This document shows, one piece after another, positions 34,103 to 43,600 of a stretch of DNA of 64,000 nt. The first letter of the stretch is position 1, and each line of letters begins with the position of its first letter. The notes beneath the pieces are model-generated. The model searched no databases and was not told the origin of the DNA. It was given only the letters and a program-made list of their open reading frames with translations. The DNA lies in the NCBI RefSeq assembly GCF_002940685.1, contig NZ_PNFP01000012.1:62001-126000 (forward strand), read 5' to 3'. The stretch comes from Ensifer adhaerens (lineage in GTDB: Bacteria > Pseudomonadota > Alphaproteobacteria > Rhizobiales > Rhizobiaceae). A program made the position numbers and the translations under genes.

Positions 34103-35473
34103 TCAAGCCGAAGTGGCCGCCGCCAGCGGCAGCACGATGCGCATGCAGGCGCCGCCGGACGCAGATCGCGCGACGTCGACGTAGCCGCCGTGCAATTGCA
34201 CGATCCTCTGCACGAGGTTTAGGCCGAGGCCCGCGCCCTTGCCGTCCTTGCGCAGCCGTTGGAACGGTTCGAAGATCCGGTCGGTTGCGCTGCGCGGGAT
34301 GCCGTCGCCATCGTCGCAGACTTCGATCGCCCCTTGCGGCTCGACCTTGACCGTGATCGTGCCGCGCCGACCGCCGTGGTCGATGGCATTCTGCACCAGA
34401 TTGGTGAGCGCCCGCTCCAGCGACGCCTCGTCTCCAATCACCATGACGGGCCGTTGATCCGCCTCGAAGCTCATCTCGTAGCCGGCGCCAAAGCCGAGCG
34501 GCGCCAGCGCAACGATCACCCGTTCGGCAAGCTCTGCGAGATCGACGGGCCGCAACTCGTCGTTCTCGGCATCGAGCCGTTCGAGGTCGAGAAGCTGGCC
34601 TGCCATTGTCGAGAGCCGCGTCACGTCTTCGTTGAGGCGCGTCTTGTCCGGCCCCGGCGGCAGCGAGGCGATGCGCGCGCCGAGGATGGCGACCGGCGTG
34701 CGCAGCTCGTGTGCCGCTTGCGCCAGGAAACGCTTGTGTCGCGTATAGCCGTCATCGAGCCTTGTCAGCGCGTCGTTGACGGCGGTTACCAGAGGCAGGA
34801 ACTCCGAGGGGACGCCGGCGACCGGCATCTGGATGCCGCGCTGGTCATACTCGATATGGGCCGCATGCGCGGCCGCTTGCGAAAGGCCCGAAAGCATCCT
34901 TCGAACGACGATTGGCGTGACCACCACGGTGGCGAAGGCGAGCAGCAGCAGCATCGGCACGAAGATGGTCAGGAACGCGCCGGTCGTGGTGAGCAACAGG
35001 CGGCCAAGCGTCAGCTGCCCCTCCGTGCCGCTGAAGATCTGGACCATGCCGGCCGGCGACTCGAGCCATTTGACGACGGCCTCGGGACGCGCGTTCTTGT
35101 CGGGTGAAAGCCGGAAGCGGGCGTCGTTCGTGCGGTCGAGACCGGCGACCGCGAAGGCGAACTGTTCCGGCACCGTGCCTTCGGACAGACTGTGTCCATC
35201 CGTGTCGCGAACGATGAACCAGATCTTTCCCGCCTGCTGGCGCAGCCGGGCCAATTCGGTCGTTTCCTGAAGCACGAGTTCGTCTTCGGCGTTGCGGGTG
35301 ATCGCATCCTTCAGCACGTCGACATTGCCGTTCTCGTAGCCGTCGATGAGATAGCCGGTCACCCAGAGCAGACCGACGGCAATGGTGATGACGACCAGGG
35401 TCGCGACCGTCTCGAACAGCACGAGCCAGCCGACGAGGCGCCATTTGAACGAATGCGCGGCGCGGTCGCTCAT
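34103..35473 (-). CDS. Two-component sensor histidine kinase
   Basis: Membrane sensor of 456 aa: helix 1 at about 12-35, a periplasmic domain of roughly 125 residues, helix 2 near 165-190, then HAMP-like region, DHp box with His255 in QAAHELRTPVAIL, N-box (LTNLVQNAIDHGG), G1 (DDGDGIP) and G2 (GAGLGLNLV). This layout matches QseC/TctE-type kinases. The ATG overlaps the regulator's stop by 4 bp. The periplasmic signal is unknown. Confidence 0.93.
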   Translation of the reverse strand: MSDRAAHSFKWRLVGWLVLFETVATLVVITIAVGLLWVTGYLIDGYENGNVDVLKDAITRNAEDELVLQETTELARLRQQAGKIWFIVRDTDGHSLSEGTVPEQFAFAVAGLDRTNDARFRLSPDKNARPEAVVKWLESPAGMVQIFSGTEGQLTLGRLLLTTTGAFLTIFVPMLLLLAFATVVVTPIVVRRMLSGLSQAAAHAAHIEYDQRGIQMPVAGVPSEFLPLVTAVNDALTRLDDGYTRHKRFLAQAAHELRTPVAILGARIASLPPGPDKTRLNEDVTRLSTMAGQLLDLERLDAENDELRPVDLAELAERVIVALAPLGFGAGYEMSFEADQRPVMVIGDEASLERALTNLVQNAIDHGGRRGTITVKVEPQGAIEVCDDGDGIPRSATDRIFEPFQRLRKDGKGAGLGLNLVQRIVQLHGGYVDVARSASGGACMRIVLPLAAATSA

Positions 35474-36144
35474 TGGTCTTGCCTGAGGAGATAGCCGACG
35501 CCGCGAATGCCGTTGATGATAACGCCTGCCTCGGCCTCCGCCAGCTTGCGGCGAACGCGGGATATATGGGTGTCGAGCGCATTGGACTGGATCTCGTCGT
35601 CAAGCCCGAAGACCGCTTCCATCAGCGCCGCGCGCAGCACCATGCGCCCCATCCGGCGGGTGAGCGTTTCGAGCACAAGCAGCTCGCGCCGCGGCATCTT
35701 CAGCGCCGTCCCGGCCACGCTGGCCTCGCAATGGGCGAGATCGAAGGAGAGCCGCCCGACGGTGACGACATCGGACTGCACCGGAACCGGGCGACGGGCC
35801 AGTGCGCGCAGCCGCGCCAGCAGCTCCTCGAAGGCGAAGGGCTTGCCGATATAGTCGTCGGCGCCGCCGTCGAGCCCGGCGACCCGGTCGGCGAGATCGT
35901 CGAGCGCCGTCAGCATCAGCACCGGCACTGTGTTGCCGCGCGACCGTATCACTGGGATCAGCGAAAGCCCGTCGCCATCGGGCAGCTTGCGGTCGAGCAC
36001 GACCACGTCGTAGACCGCATCGGCAAGGATCAGGGCTGCTTCCGCGAGGTCACGCGCATGATCGGCGACCATCCGGTGATGGCTCAATGCGGCCTTAAGC
36101 GCACCTGCGAGCTCCTTCTCATCCTCGACCAGCAAGACCCGCAT
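35470..36144 (-). CDS. OmpR-family response regulator
   Basis: Regulator of 224 aa, receiver domain with acidic pocket (Glu7, Asp8), phospho-acceptor Asp50 in VVVLDRKLPDGDG, conserved Thr (LMLTAL) and Lys (IGKPFAF). The C-terminal winged helix ends with DTHISRVRRKLAEAEAGVIINGIRGVGYLL. The ATG at 36144 begins the receiver directly (MRVLLVEDE); the frame extends seven codons upstream without support. It forms an operon with the kinase and is divergent from the patatin-like gene, which could be a target. Confidence 0.94.
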   Translation of the reverse strand: MRVLLVEDEKELAGALKAALSHHRMVADHARDLAEAALILADAVYDVVVLDRKLPDGDGLSLIPVIRSRGNTVPVLMLTALDDLADRVAGLDGGADDYIGKPFAFEELLARLRALARRPVPVQSDVVTVGRLSFDLAHCEASVAGTALKMPRRELLVLETLTRRMGRMVLRAALMEAVFGLDDEIQSNALDTHISRVRRKLAEAEAGVIINGIRGVGYLLRQDQ

Positions 36145-36368
36145 GAATGCGTTTACCTCGTGCAACGTGCCTACGCGCGCGACCCTAGCGCCGCTTCATT
36201 GAGGGAACCTGTCATCCCTCGGCACGCTAAACCCGATTGCCGTCGCCGCACAATCATTCGTTGCGAAGGTTCGGCATGACATGCTCCCTCAATCTTGATC
36301 CTTAGGCTCTCAGGCAGCGACATCTGACGAACAGGTTTCGCGGGCGAAGCCAACCCGGATCACGGCGC

Positions 36369-37847
36369 ATGACATTCTGCAGACGGACGTCGCTTTCCAT
36401 CAGGGAGAGCAGGGAAGGACCAGCCGGCGGCCACGCCAGACGCACGGTTGCACTCTTGCGCGCAAGACGATTCTTGCGGCGCGGCGCGTTGGCGATGGCG
36501 CTCGTGGCGGCCGGCTGTGCCGGCCCGGACGTGACGCCCACCAACCGGCGGCTGGAGCTGACGACGGGGGCCGTGCCGCTCGCGCAACCGGCGCCGGATC
36601 AGAGCGACACCGGCATCATCCTTGCCTTCTCCGGCGGCGGTGCCCGCTCTGCAGCCTTCGGCTATGGCGTCCTGTCGGCGCTTGCGGAGGCGCCTTCCCC
36701 GGGCGGACGGGGGCGCCGGCTCGCCGATGACGTCGCGGTCGTTGCCGGCGTTTCCGGTGGTGCGGTGCTCGCCTCCTATTTCGCCCTGAACGGTCGGGCG
36801 GGGCTTGAGGATTTTCGCAAGCGGTTTCTCGTGCACGACGTCGAGGCGTCGCTCCGAATGTCGTTCTCACCGCCCAACATCCTGCGCGGCTATCGCGGCG
36901 GGGTAAACGATCTCTCAGGGCTCCCGGCCTGGCTCGATGCGAACCTGTTCAAGGGCGCGACACTCGGGGCGGTGGCGCGACCCGGCCGTCCGCGCCTGGT
37001 GATCCACGCCACCGATCTCTACAACCGCGCGCCCTTCATCTTCGACCACACTACCTTCACCGCCATCTGCAGCAACTATGACGACTATCCGCTCGCCTAT
37101 GCGGTCGCAGCCTCGGCCGCCGTTCCGGTCGTTTTCGCGCCGCTGACCCTGCGGAATTTTCGCACGGGCTGCGAGACCCTGCCGCCGGCGAACACGCAAG
37201 CCGCGAGACCGCAGCCGCAAGGCTCGCTCGTCTCGCGAGAATATGCGGACGCGCTTGGCCGCTACGAGATGGCCAAGGATCTCAACTACCTGAAGCTCTA
37301 TGACGGCGGTCTCGTGGATGGCGTCGGAACGCAGAGCCTCTTGCACCTGATGGGTCGGGCTGCACCCGAACCGCTCCCGATGGAGCGCGCCCTGCGTCTC
37401 CGGCATCTGCTCGTCATCGTCGTCGATGCCTCGACCCGGATCGGCGGAGACCTGTCGAAGACTGCCGAAAGTCCCAGGGCCCCGGATGCGATCGTCGCCG
37501 CCATCGACGCGATGATCAACATCCCCAATCTGCAGAGCTTCGATGCGCTCAGCGATCATCTGCCCGCCTGGCGGGACAGGCTGGTGAAATGGCGGTGCCG
37601 TGTCGTTGTCGCCAGGCGCGGCTGCGGCGATCTCGACGTCGATATCGTCAGGCTGGCGCTGTCGGATATATCCGAGCCGGCGCCGGCGCGCCGGATCCTC
37701 GGGCTGCACAACCGGCTGAGCCTCAAGGCGGAGGACGTCGACTTTCTCGCCGATCTCGGGCAGCGCCTGTTGCGCGCGCATCCCGGCTATCGGCGGTTCC
37801 TCGAGCGTATCAACCATGGCGGGCCGAAGGTGGCCCGCGCGGGTTGA
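36369..37847 (+). CDS. Patatin-like phospholipase, predicted lipoprotein
   Basis: Protein of up to 492 aa. A hydrophobic stretch ending in the lipobox LVAAGC (Cys50) indicates a lipid anchor. The patatin dyad is present: oxyanion motif FSGGGARSAAFGYGVL (residues 88-102), nucleophile Ser129 in GVSGGA, and Asp in YDGGLVDG. The N-region before the lipobox is unusually long and no good ribosome site precedes the ATG at 36369, so the true start may be internal. It likely hydrolyses acyl lipids at the envelope; substrate unknown. Confidence 0.85.
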   Translation: MTFCRRTSLSIRESREGPAGGHARRTVALLRARRFLRRGALAMALVAAGCAGPDVTPTNRRLELTTGAVPLAQPAPDQSDTGIILAFSGGGARSAAFGYGVLSALAEAPSPGGRGRRLADDVAVVAGVSGGAVLASYFALNGRAGLEDFRKRFLVHDVEASLRMSFSPPNILRGYRGGVNDLSGLPAWLDANLFKGATLGAVARPGRPRLVIHATDLYNRAPFIFDHTTFTAICSNYDDYPLAYAVAASAAVPVVFAPLTLRNFRTGCETLPPANTQAARPQPQGSLVSREYADALGRYEMAKDLNYLKLYDGGLVDGVGTQSLLHLMGRAAPEPLPMERALRLRHLLVIVVDASTRIGGDLSKTAESPRAPDAIVAAIDAMINIPNLQSFDALSDHLPAWRDRLVKWRCRVVVARRGCGDLDVDIVRLALSDISEPAPARRILGLHNRLSLKAEDVDFLADLGQRLLRAHPGYRRFLERINHGGPKVARAG

Positions 37848-37895
37848 CAGGTCGTGTCGTCCGCTTGGTAATGCTGGGGGTGAGGGCCCGAAGGC

Positions 37896-38969
37896 TTATC
37901 TCGCCCGCGCTTCCAGCCAGTCGTGCCACTGTTCCTCGTTGCCGTGGAAGACGTTGAGGTCGATCTTGCCGTCGACGCCTTGCGAAAGGCCGGAACCGGA
38001 ATACTGCCAGAACACCCACTTGCGGTTCGGGTAGACGATCGACGGGTGCTGGGCGACGGCACGCAGCCAGAACGGATAGTTCTTGAAAGCGCCCTGCAGG
38101 TTGTCGGCATAGAAGTCCGGTGCCGTGTAGATGATCGGGCGCTGGCCGTAATGCGCTTCGAGCTTGTCCATGAACACCTGCATTTTCTCGCGGATGCGCT
38201 CGGGCGACAGGCGGCGCTTGCAGCTGGATTCGCCGTTGTATTCGACGTCGATGACCGGCGGCAGCGCACCCGGTTCGCGTGGCACGTTGCGGATGAACCA
38301 GTCGGCCTGCTCGCCGGCGGTGCGGCACCAGTAGAAGAAGTGATAGGCGCCACGGCGGATCCCGGCCGCCTTGGCGGCGCGCCAGTTCTTCTTGAACATC
38401 GGGTCGAGATGGTCGCCGCCATCGGTTGCCTTGATGAAGGCGAAATTGGCCCCTTGCGTGCGCAGCTTGGCCCAGTCGATGTCGGCCTGCCAGCGCGAGA
38501 CGTCGACGCCGTGCACCGCCATCTTGCGCGGATTTTTGGCGCGGCCGAAATTGATCGGCTTGGCGTCGCGGAAGCGGTGGCCGTAGACGCGCGAGCGCCC
38601 CTGCGGCATCACCTGCGTCACCGGATTTTCCGGCGCGACGAAGGCGACCGGGCGCGCGCCGGGAACGGGCGTGGCGAGGGTCGTTGTCGTCGTCGTGGTA
38701 TTGGCCGCGGGCGCGAAGGCCTCCGGCTCCGGGACCGGCCCGGCCCAGGCGAGCATTTCCTGCGGCGGAGCGTCCTGGATGTATTGCGGTGGCGTTGCCT
38801 GCGCCGCGGCCTGGCCGACGCTCGCCGCCGGTACGGGCGCCGCCGTCATGGCAACGGAACTGGTTGTTTCGCGAGAGGGCCGCGGGGCTATGCTGTCCAG
38901 GCTCGAACTGGAAGAGCAGCCCGAAATGAGGCCGGCAAAAAGGATTGCGGTCGCAGCTGAAAGACGCAT
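37896..38969 (-). CDS. GH25 lysozyme-like muramidase, lipoprotein
   Basis: Protein of 357 aa with a lipoprotein signal (MRLSAATAILFAGLISGC, Cys18), then a low-complexity Ala/Pro/Thr linker including a run of Thr (about residues 85-100), then a GH25 domain. Catalytic residues are Asp in HGVDVSRWQADIDW and the Asp/Glu pair in VIDVEYNG; ANFAFIKATDGG and YGQRPIIYTAPDFYAD are further family signatures. It would cleave peptidoglycan from the periplasmic face. It converges with the patatin-like gene. The start is placed at the ATG giving a compact signal peptide. Confidence 0.93.
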   Translation of the reverse strand: MRLSAATAILFAGLISGCSSSSSLDSIAPRPSRETTSSVAMTAAPVPAASVGQAAAQATPPQYIQDAPPQEMLAWAGPVPEPEAFAPAANTTTTTTTLATPVPGARPVAFVAPENPVTQVMPQGRSRVYGHRFRDAKPINFGRAKNPRKMAVHGVDVSRWQADIDWAKLRTQGANFAFIKATDGGDHLDPMFKKNWRAAKAAGIRRGAYHFFYWCRTAGEQADWFIRNVPREPGALPPVIDVEYNGESSCKRRLSPERIREKMQVFMDKLEAHYGQRPIIYTAPDFYADNLQGAFKNYPFWLRAVAQHPSIVYPNRKWVFWQYSGSGLSQGVDGKIDLNVFHGNEEQWHDWLEARAR

Positions 38970-39134
38970 GGGCACCCGTACGCAAAACAAGGTCGACGGC
39001 GATCGCCGGCCGACAGGTGTGAAATAGCTAACGGAAGCTTACCCAAAAAGTTTGAATCCAATCTTACCAAGTCGACCCAACTTCACGCACTGGAGGTTGC
39101 AGGGACAAGGGCACTTTGACGCAGCCGTTCCTGC

Positions 39135-40694
39135 TTACCCGGGCGCATGCTCGGTGCCGGCCAATCCCCGTCGCCGCTCGCTCGCGCGGAATTCGAGGTT
39201 GCGGGCAATGGTTTCGTCGAGCGCGCCCGAAGCGTCGGTGATCATCGTCGGTGCGAAGTGCGAACGAAAGCCCTCGCCGACCCGGAACGAAGGCGTATAG
39301 AGCGGGCCGAGCGGCTGCGTTGTCGTCACATAGGTCAGGTTTTCGTCGCTCCCCGAACGTGTCGGGAGACCGTGACGATGCAGCACCGAAGGAAGCGCGA
39401 GGCGCAGGCTGTTGGCCAGCAGGTGGATCATCTGCCGCCCGGAAAGCGAGTGGCGATAGTTGCGGTAGAATCCCAGGCAATGGCGCAGGATGCGGGCGCG
39501 GTTGCCGTCGAGGCGCGACAGCTTGCGGGCAAAGAGCGCCACGTCGTCGAGATCGTCGAGGGGGCGTGTCATCAGCGTGAACCCATCCATGTCGCGCAGT
39601 TTGGCCGATGGCAGGAAGCGACCCTCCGTGACGCATTCGTTAAACAGCGGCGTGCCGAGCAGCGGGATCGTCAGGCTCAGGAACGCCGGCAACGGCATCC
39701 GGCTTTCGCCGGTAATGAAGGCGAGTTCTTCCTGCATCGCCTGCATCGTCTGCGACGACGGATCGAACATCATTCCGTACTGGAAGGCGACGCCGGCGTT
39801 GAGGCAGGTCTGGATCGCTTCCAGCTGGGGCACGACCAGGTTCTGCTTTTTCTGATAGCGTTTCAGTTGCGCTTCGTTCAGCGTCTCGACGCCGCTGAAA
39901 AGACCGAGACAGCCGGCCGCGCGCACCGCTTCGAGGTTGTCGGGGTCGCGAAAGAAATCGCCGGTGACAAGCGCGATCCAGCCTTCGAACAGCCCCTGGC
40001 GCCAGAGCGAGCGGATCAGCTCGAGCTTGTCTCGAAAGACGTCCTTGCTGTTGCCGTAAAAATTGTTGTCGATGAACAGCACATATTTCTTCGGCGGGGC
40101 GTTGCGCAGCTGCGCCTCGATATAGGCGGGGTCGTAGCTGTGGTAGCGCCGGCCCTCGGCGGTGAGCGCGCAGAAGCTGCACTTGAAATTGCAGTAGCGG
40201 CTCGTCTCGATGTAGCTGACCGGGCCGCGCCAATTGGCGAGGTCGAAGCGCGGCAGGATCGTTTCGGACACGGCCCAGGCGCCGAAGACCGCTTCGATGA
40301 CCGACTGCATTTCCTCGACATCGCCGTCGCAGGCGTAGTCGAAGGTCTCGGCGCTCGAAACCGGCAGGTTGCGCACGACCGGCCCGCCGGCGACGACGAC
40401 GCAGCCGGGTGACCTGGTGCGGGCATAGGCCGTCAGGTGCCGCATCCGGTCGAAGGCGGCGGTCACCCCCGTCAGCACCAGCATGTCGAGTTCGGCAAAG
40501 GCGGCCTCGTCGACGAGCGGCCCGTCATGGAATTCGCTGTAGACGCGAAGATCCACGCGCTCGCGCGCAAAGGCCCCGGCCAGGAACAGGTGGCCGGTTC
40601 CCTGCGGAATGAAGTCGGGGCGACCCCTGGGGTTTCGGGTTTCATCGAAATGGGCAAGCACGATCAGAATGCGGGGCGGGCTGGTACGGTTCAT
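39135..40694 (-). CDS. Radical SAM protein with N-terminal B12-binding-like domain
   Basis: Protein of 519 aa. Residues about 8-140 resemble the Rossmann-like B12-binding domain that often precedes radical SAM cores (LIVLAHFDE, DMLVLTGVTAAF, VVVAGGPVVRNLPVSS), but the DxHxxG cobalamin motif is not visible. The radical SAM core has Cys168, Cys172 and Cys175 in RYCNFKCSFC. The C-terminal ~150 residues (from RPLDDLDDVALFARKLSR) are not recognised. The start overlaps the stop of the giant cyclase-like gene by 4 bp, so the two are co-translated. Reaction unknown. Confidence 0.85.
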   Translation of the reverse strand: MNRTSPPRILIVLAHFDETRNPRGRPDFIPQGTGHLFLAGAFARERVDLRVYSEFHDGPLVDEAAFAELDMLVLTGVTAAFDRMRHLTAYARTRSPGCVVVAGGPVVRNLPVSSAETFDYACDGDVEEMQSVIEAVFGAWAVSETILPRFDLANWRGPVSYIETSRYCNFKCSFCALTAEGRRYHSYDPAYIEAQLRNAPPKKYVLFIDNNFYGNSKDVFRDKLELIRSLWRQGLFEGWIALVTGDFFRDPDNLEAVRAAGCLGLFSGVETLNEAQLKRYQKKQNLVVPQLEAIQTCLNAGVAFQYGMMFDPSSQTMQAMQEELAFITGESRMPLPAFLSLTIPLLGTPLFNECVTEGRFLPSAKLRDMDGFTLMTRPLDDLDDVALFARKLSRLDGNRARILRHCLGFYRNYRHSLSGRQMIHLLANSLRLALPSVLHRHGLPTRSGSDENLTYVTTTQPLGPLYTPSFRVGEGFRSHFAPTMITDASGALDETIARNLEFRASERRRGLAGTEHAPG

Positions 40695-43600
40695 GCGCGG
40701 CTTCCCTGGGATCTGGCAAACTGGACATGCGGCGCCTGGTCGGTTTGACCGAGCGGAAGAACCTCGCACCAGGTGGCCCGGCGCAGGGCAAACATCGTCT
40801 CGAAGGCCTGGCGCGCTTCGGCATCCCTCGGTCCGGCGGCATGCTGCAGGGCAGCGAGCGCCACGGCCGGCATCTCCAGCCGGATTGCTTCCGCGAAGGC
40901 ATATTGGGCGACGCGCTCGGCGCGCCGCTGCTGCCCGCGACGCTGATGCAGGGTCGCCTCGCCGAGCGCAGCGGCGGGCCGGCCGATCGGGTAGACCCGC
41001 GCGAAGCGCTCGAGTTTTCGAAGGACGAGCTGTGCGGCCAAGAGGTCGCCTCCGTCAGGATCGCTTGCGACATCGAAGAGACGGGCAAGCGCCGGCAGCG
41101 TGCGCGTCTTCATCGCCGGATTGAGCGTCTCGCACCAGGACAGCGCGCGCTCGAGCCAGGAGGCAGCCTCGCTGGTGTTGCCGCGCCGCCGGGCGGCCTC
41201 GCTCAGCAGCGATGCGCCTTCGATGGAATGGACGAGCTCCAGCCCGTCTCCCTTCTCGCGCAGGATCTGCTCGAGTTCGTCGAGATCGGTGTCGATCGCG
41301 TTCCAGCGGCCAAGGGCGGCGTGCCCCCTCAGGCGGCCGAGCAACCCGCAGCCGAGCACCTGCATGTCGCCGCGCCTGCGGCCCTCCTCGCAGATCCGCT
41401 GAACGAGGATTTCCCACGGCGCTATGCCTTCGAACGCCGAGGTCAAAAGCCACGGGCCGGAGATCGTCTCCAACCCGACGGCCACCTCGCACCAGCGCCT
41501 GAGGTCGCCGACGGTGGTGGCATTGTTGAGGCCGGCCTCGAACGCCCGCTTGCCCTCGCGCCAGTGCCCGATGCCGATCTGGTACATGCCCGACAGGAGG
41601 TCGACGCGCACGCGCGTTCCCAACTGGTCGACGCGTTCGGAGAGCGCTGCCGCCAGCCGGCTGTAATGTTCGGCCTGGCTTTGCAGCGGGATCACGCCGC
41701 AGATGGCGCCGAGGCTCGCATAATTGGCAGCAGTCGTCGGCGACACGTATTTGTTTCGCTCCGCAAGGTTCGTCGCCCTGAGCGTCGCATGGATCAGCCG
41801 CAGCTTCTCGCTGGTGAAATAGTAGATCCGCGTCAGATCCTCATGCGCCTTTGCCGCAAGCAGGAAGGGATCGGTCGTCGATCGCGAGATTTCGCGCTTC
41901 AGGATCCAATCCTGGTCGCGGTGCGTGGTGCGGCGCCACATCTGTTCGGCGAGATCGAGCACGAGATGCAGCGCCAGGCCGGCGGAGGTGCGCGGCAACG
42001 GCATGCCGGAAAGCCGCAGGCCCTCCTCATAGGCGTTCCGGGCCGCCTCGGCGCGGCCGAGATTGAGGCTCGCTTCGCCGAGCAGGAAGCAGGCGGCCGC
42101 CCGCCGGGCGGGTGCAAGGGTTATCGAAAGCTCGCGCGCCGTCTTGAAGAAGCGTTCGATCAGGTCGACGACGGCGGCGTTGTCGAACTGGCGCAGGCGC
42201 AGTTCGGCAACGCGATCCAGATAGTTGAAGGCCCGCGCGGCGTCGCCGGCGCGCTCCCAGTGGCTGAGGAGACGCGGCAGGTTCTCGGCATTGTCAGGCT
42301 GCCCGCCTTCCTCGATTGCCTGGGCGATCGCGCGATGGGCTTCATGACGCTGTTCCGACAGCAGGCTTTCGTAGATCGCCTGGCGGATGACGGCATGGCT
42401 GAACATGTACCGGCCCGGCCGATCGTCGGCGGGCTTGATCAGATGGGCCGCCAGCAGCCGCTCGATGCTCGCCTCGATGTCGAGCGCGGTCTTGCGGATC
42501 GGCGGCAGCGCGCCGAGCTCGGCGACGGAGAAGGTCGAGCCCATGGCGCTTGCAATCTTCAACAGCACCTGGAGTTCCGCCGGAAGCTGGTCGGTCCGGG
42601 CGATCACGGTCACCTTGGCGGTGTTGAGCAGGGTCGCATCGTTCGAGCGGGGCTCGGAGAGCAGCGAGACGGGCGCCGGGGGCTCGGTGCCCTTCGGCAG
42701 CCGGCGCTCGCCGATCATCCGGCAGATTTCGCAGATCAAAAGCGGGTTTCCGGCCGACTGCGCATAGACCGCCTCGCCGAAACCGTCGGCGGGGGAGTTG
42801 CTGCCGATCGAGGCGCGAACGAGTGCGATCGTACCTTCGAAATCGAGCGGCAGCAGATCGAGCGTCTGGGCGCCATTGTAGTGCTGGCCGGTCCACCGGG
42901 TGAGGTCTTCCTGGGTCCGGGCCGTGCGGGTCGATACCACCACCGGCACCGGCGCCATTCCCGAGACCAGCCGCCCGAGCAACTGGCCCGACGCCTCGTC
43001 GAGCCAGTGCACATCTTCCAGCACGACAAAGCCCTGTCCTGCGGCGAGGTCGCTGGTCATCAGTTCGCTCAGCAACTCGCGCAGCCGATGGGAGCGCCCG
43101 TCGCCGGACATCGCCCGGGTCTCGGGCGTGTCGACCAAGGTGAGGTTGATGGCGTCGTTGAGCAAGGGCGCAAGCGGGGCAAGCTCCGGTCTTTGCGCAA
43201 AGAACAGCGCCACCTGATCCGCAGCCTCGGTGCCGCGCAGGTCGCCGATGCCGAGCAGGTCGCGAATGACCCCGCGCCAGGCGAAATAGGGCACGTCGCT
43301 CTCGATGTCGTCCGCGTTGCCGACGAGAACACGGCTGCCGCGGTCGCGACGGCTTTCGACGAAGGCGCGCAGAAGCGCCGACTTCCCGACGCCGGAATCG
43401 CCCCTGACGATCATCACCCCGGATTGCCCCCTGTACGCGCCTTCCAGATAGGCGGAAAGGGCGGTCATTTCGGCTGCGCGGTTGAGGAGGATCGGAGACT
43501 TGGTGTCGATCGTCGCGACCGTCTCGGCAATCGGCGCGAAGGCCGACACGCCGCCGCGCACGCCGGGTATGGCCAGCGACCACGGTCCGGAGAAGGCGAT

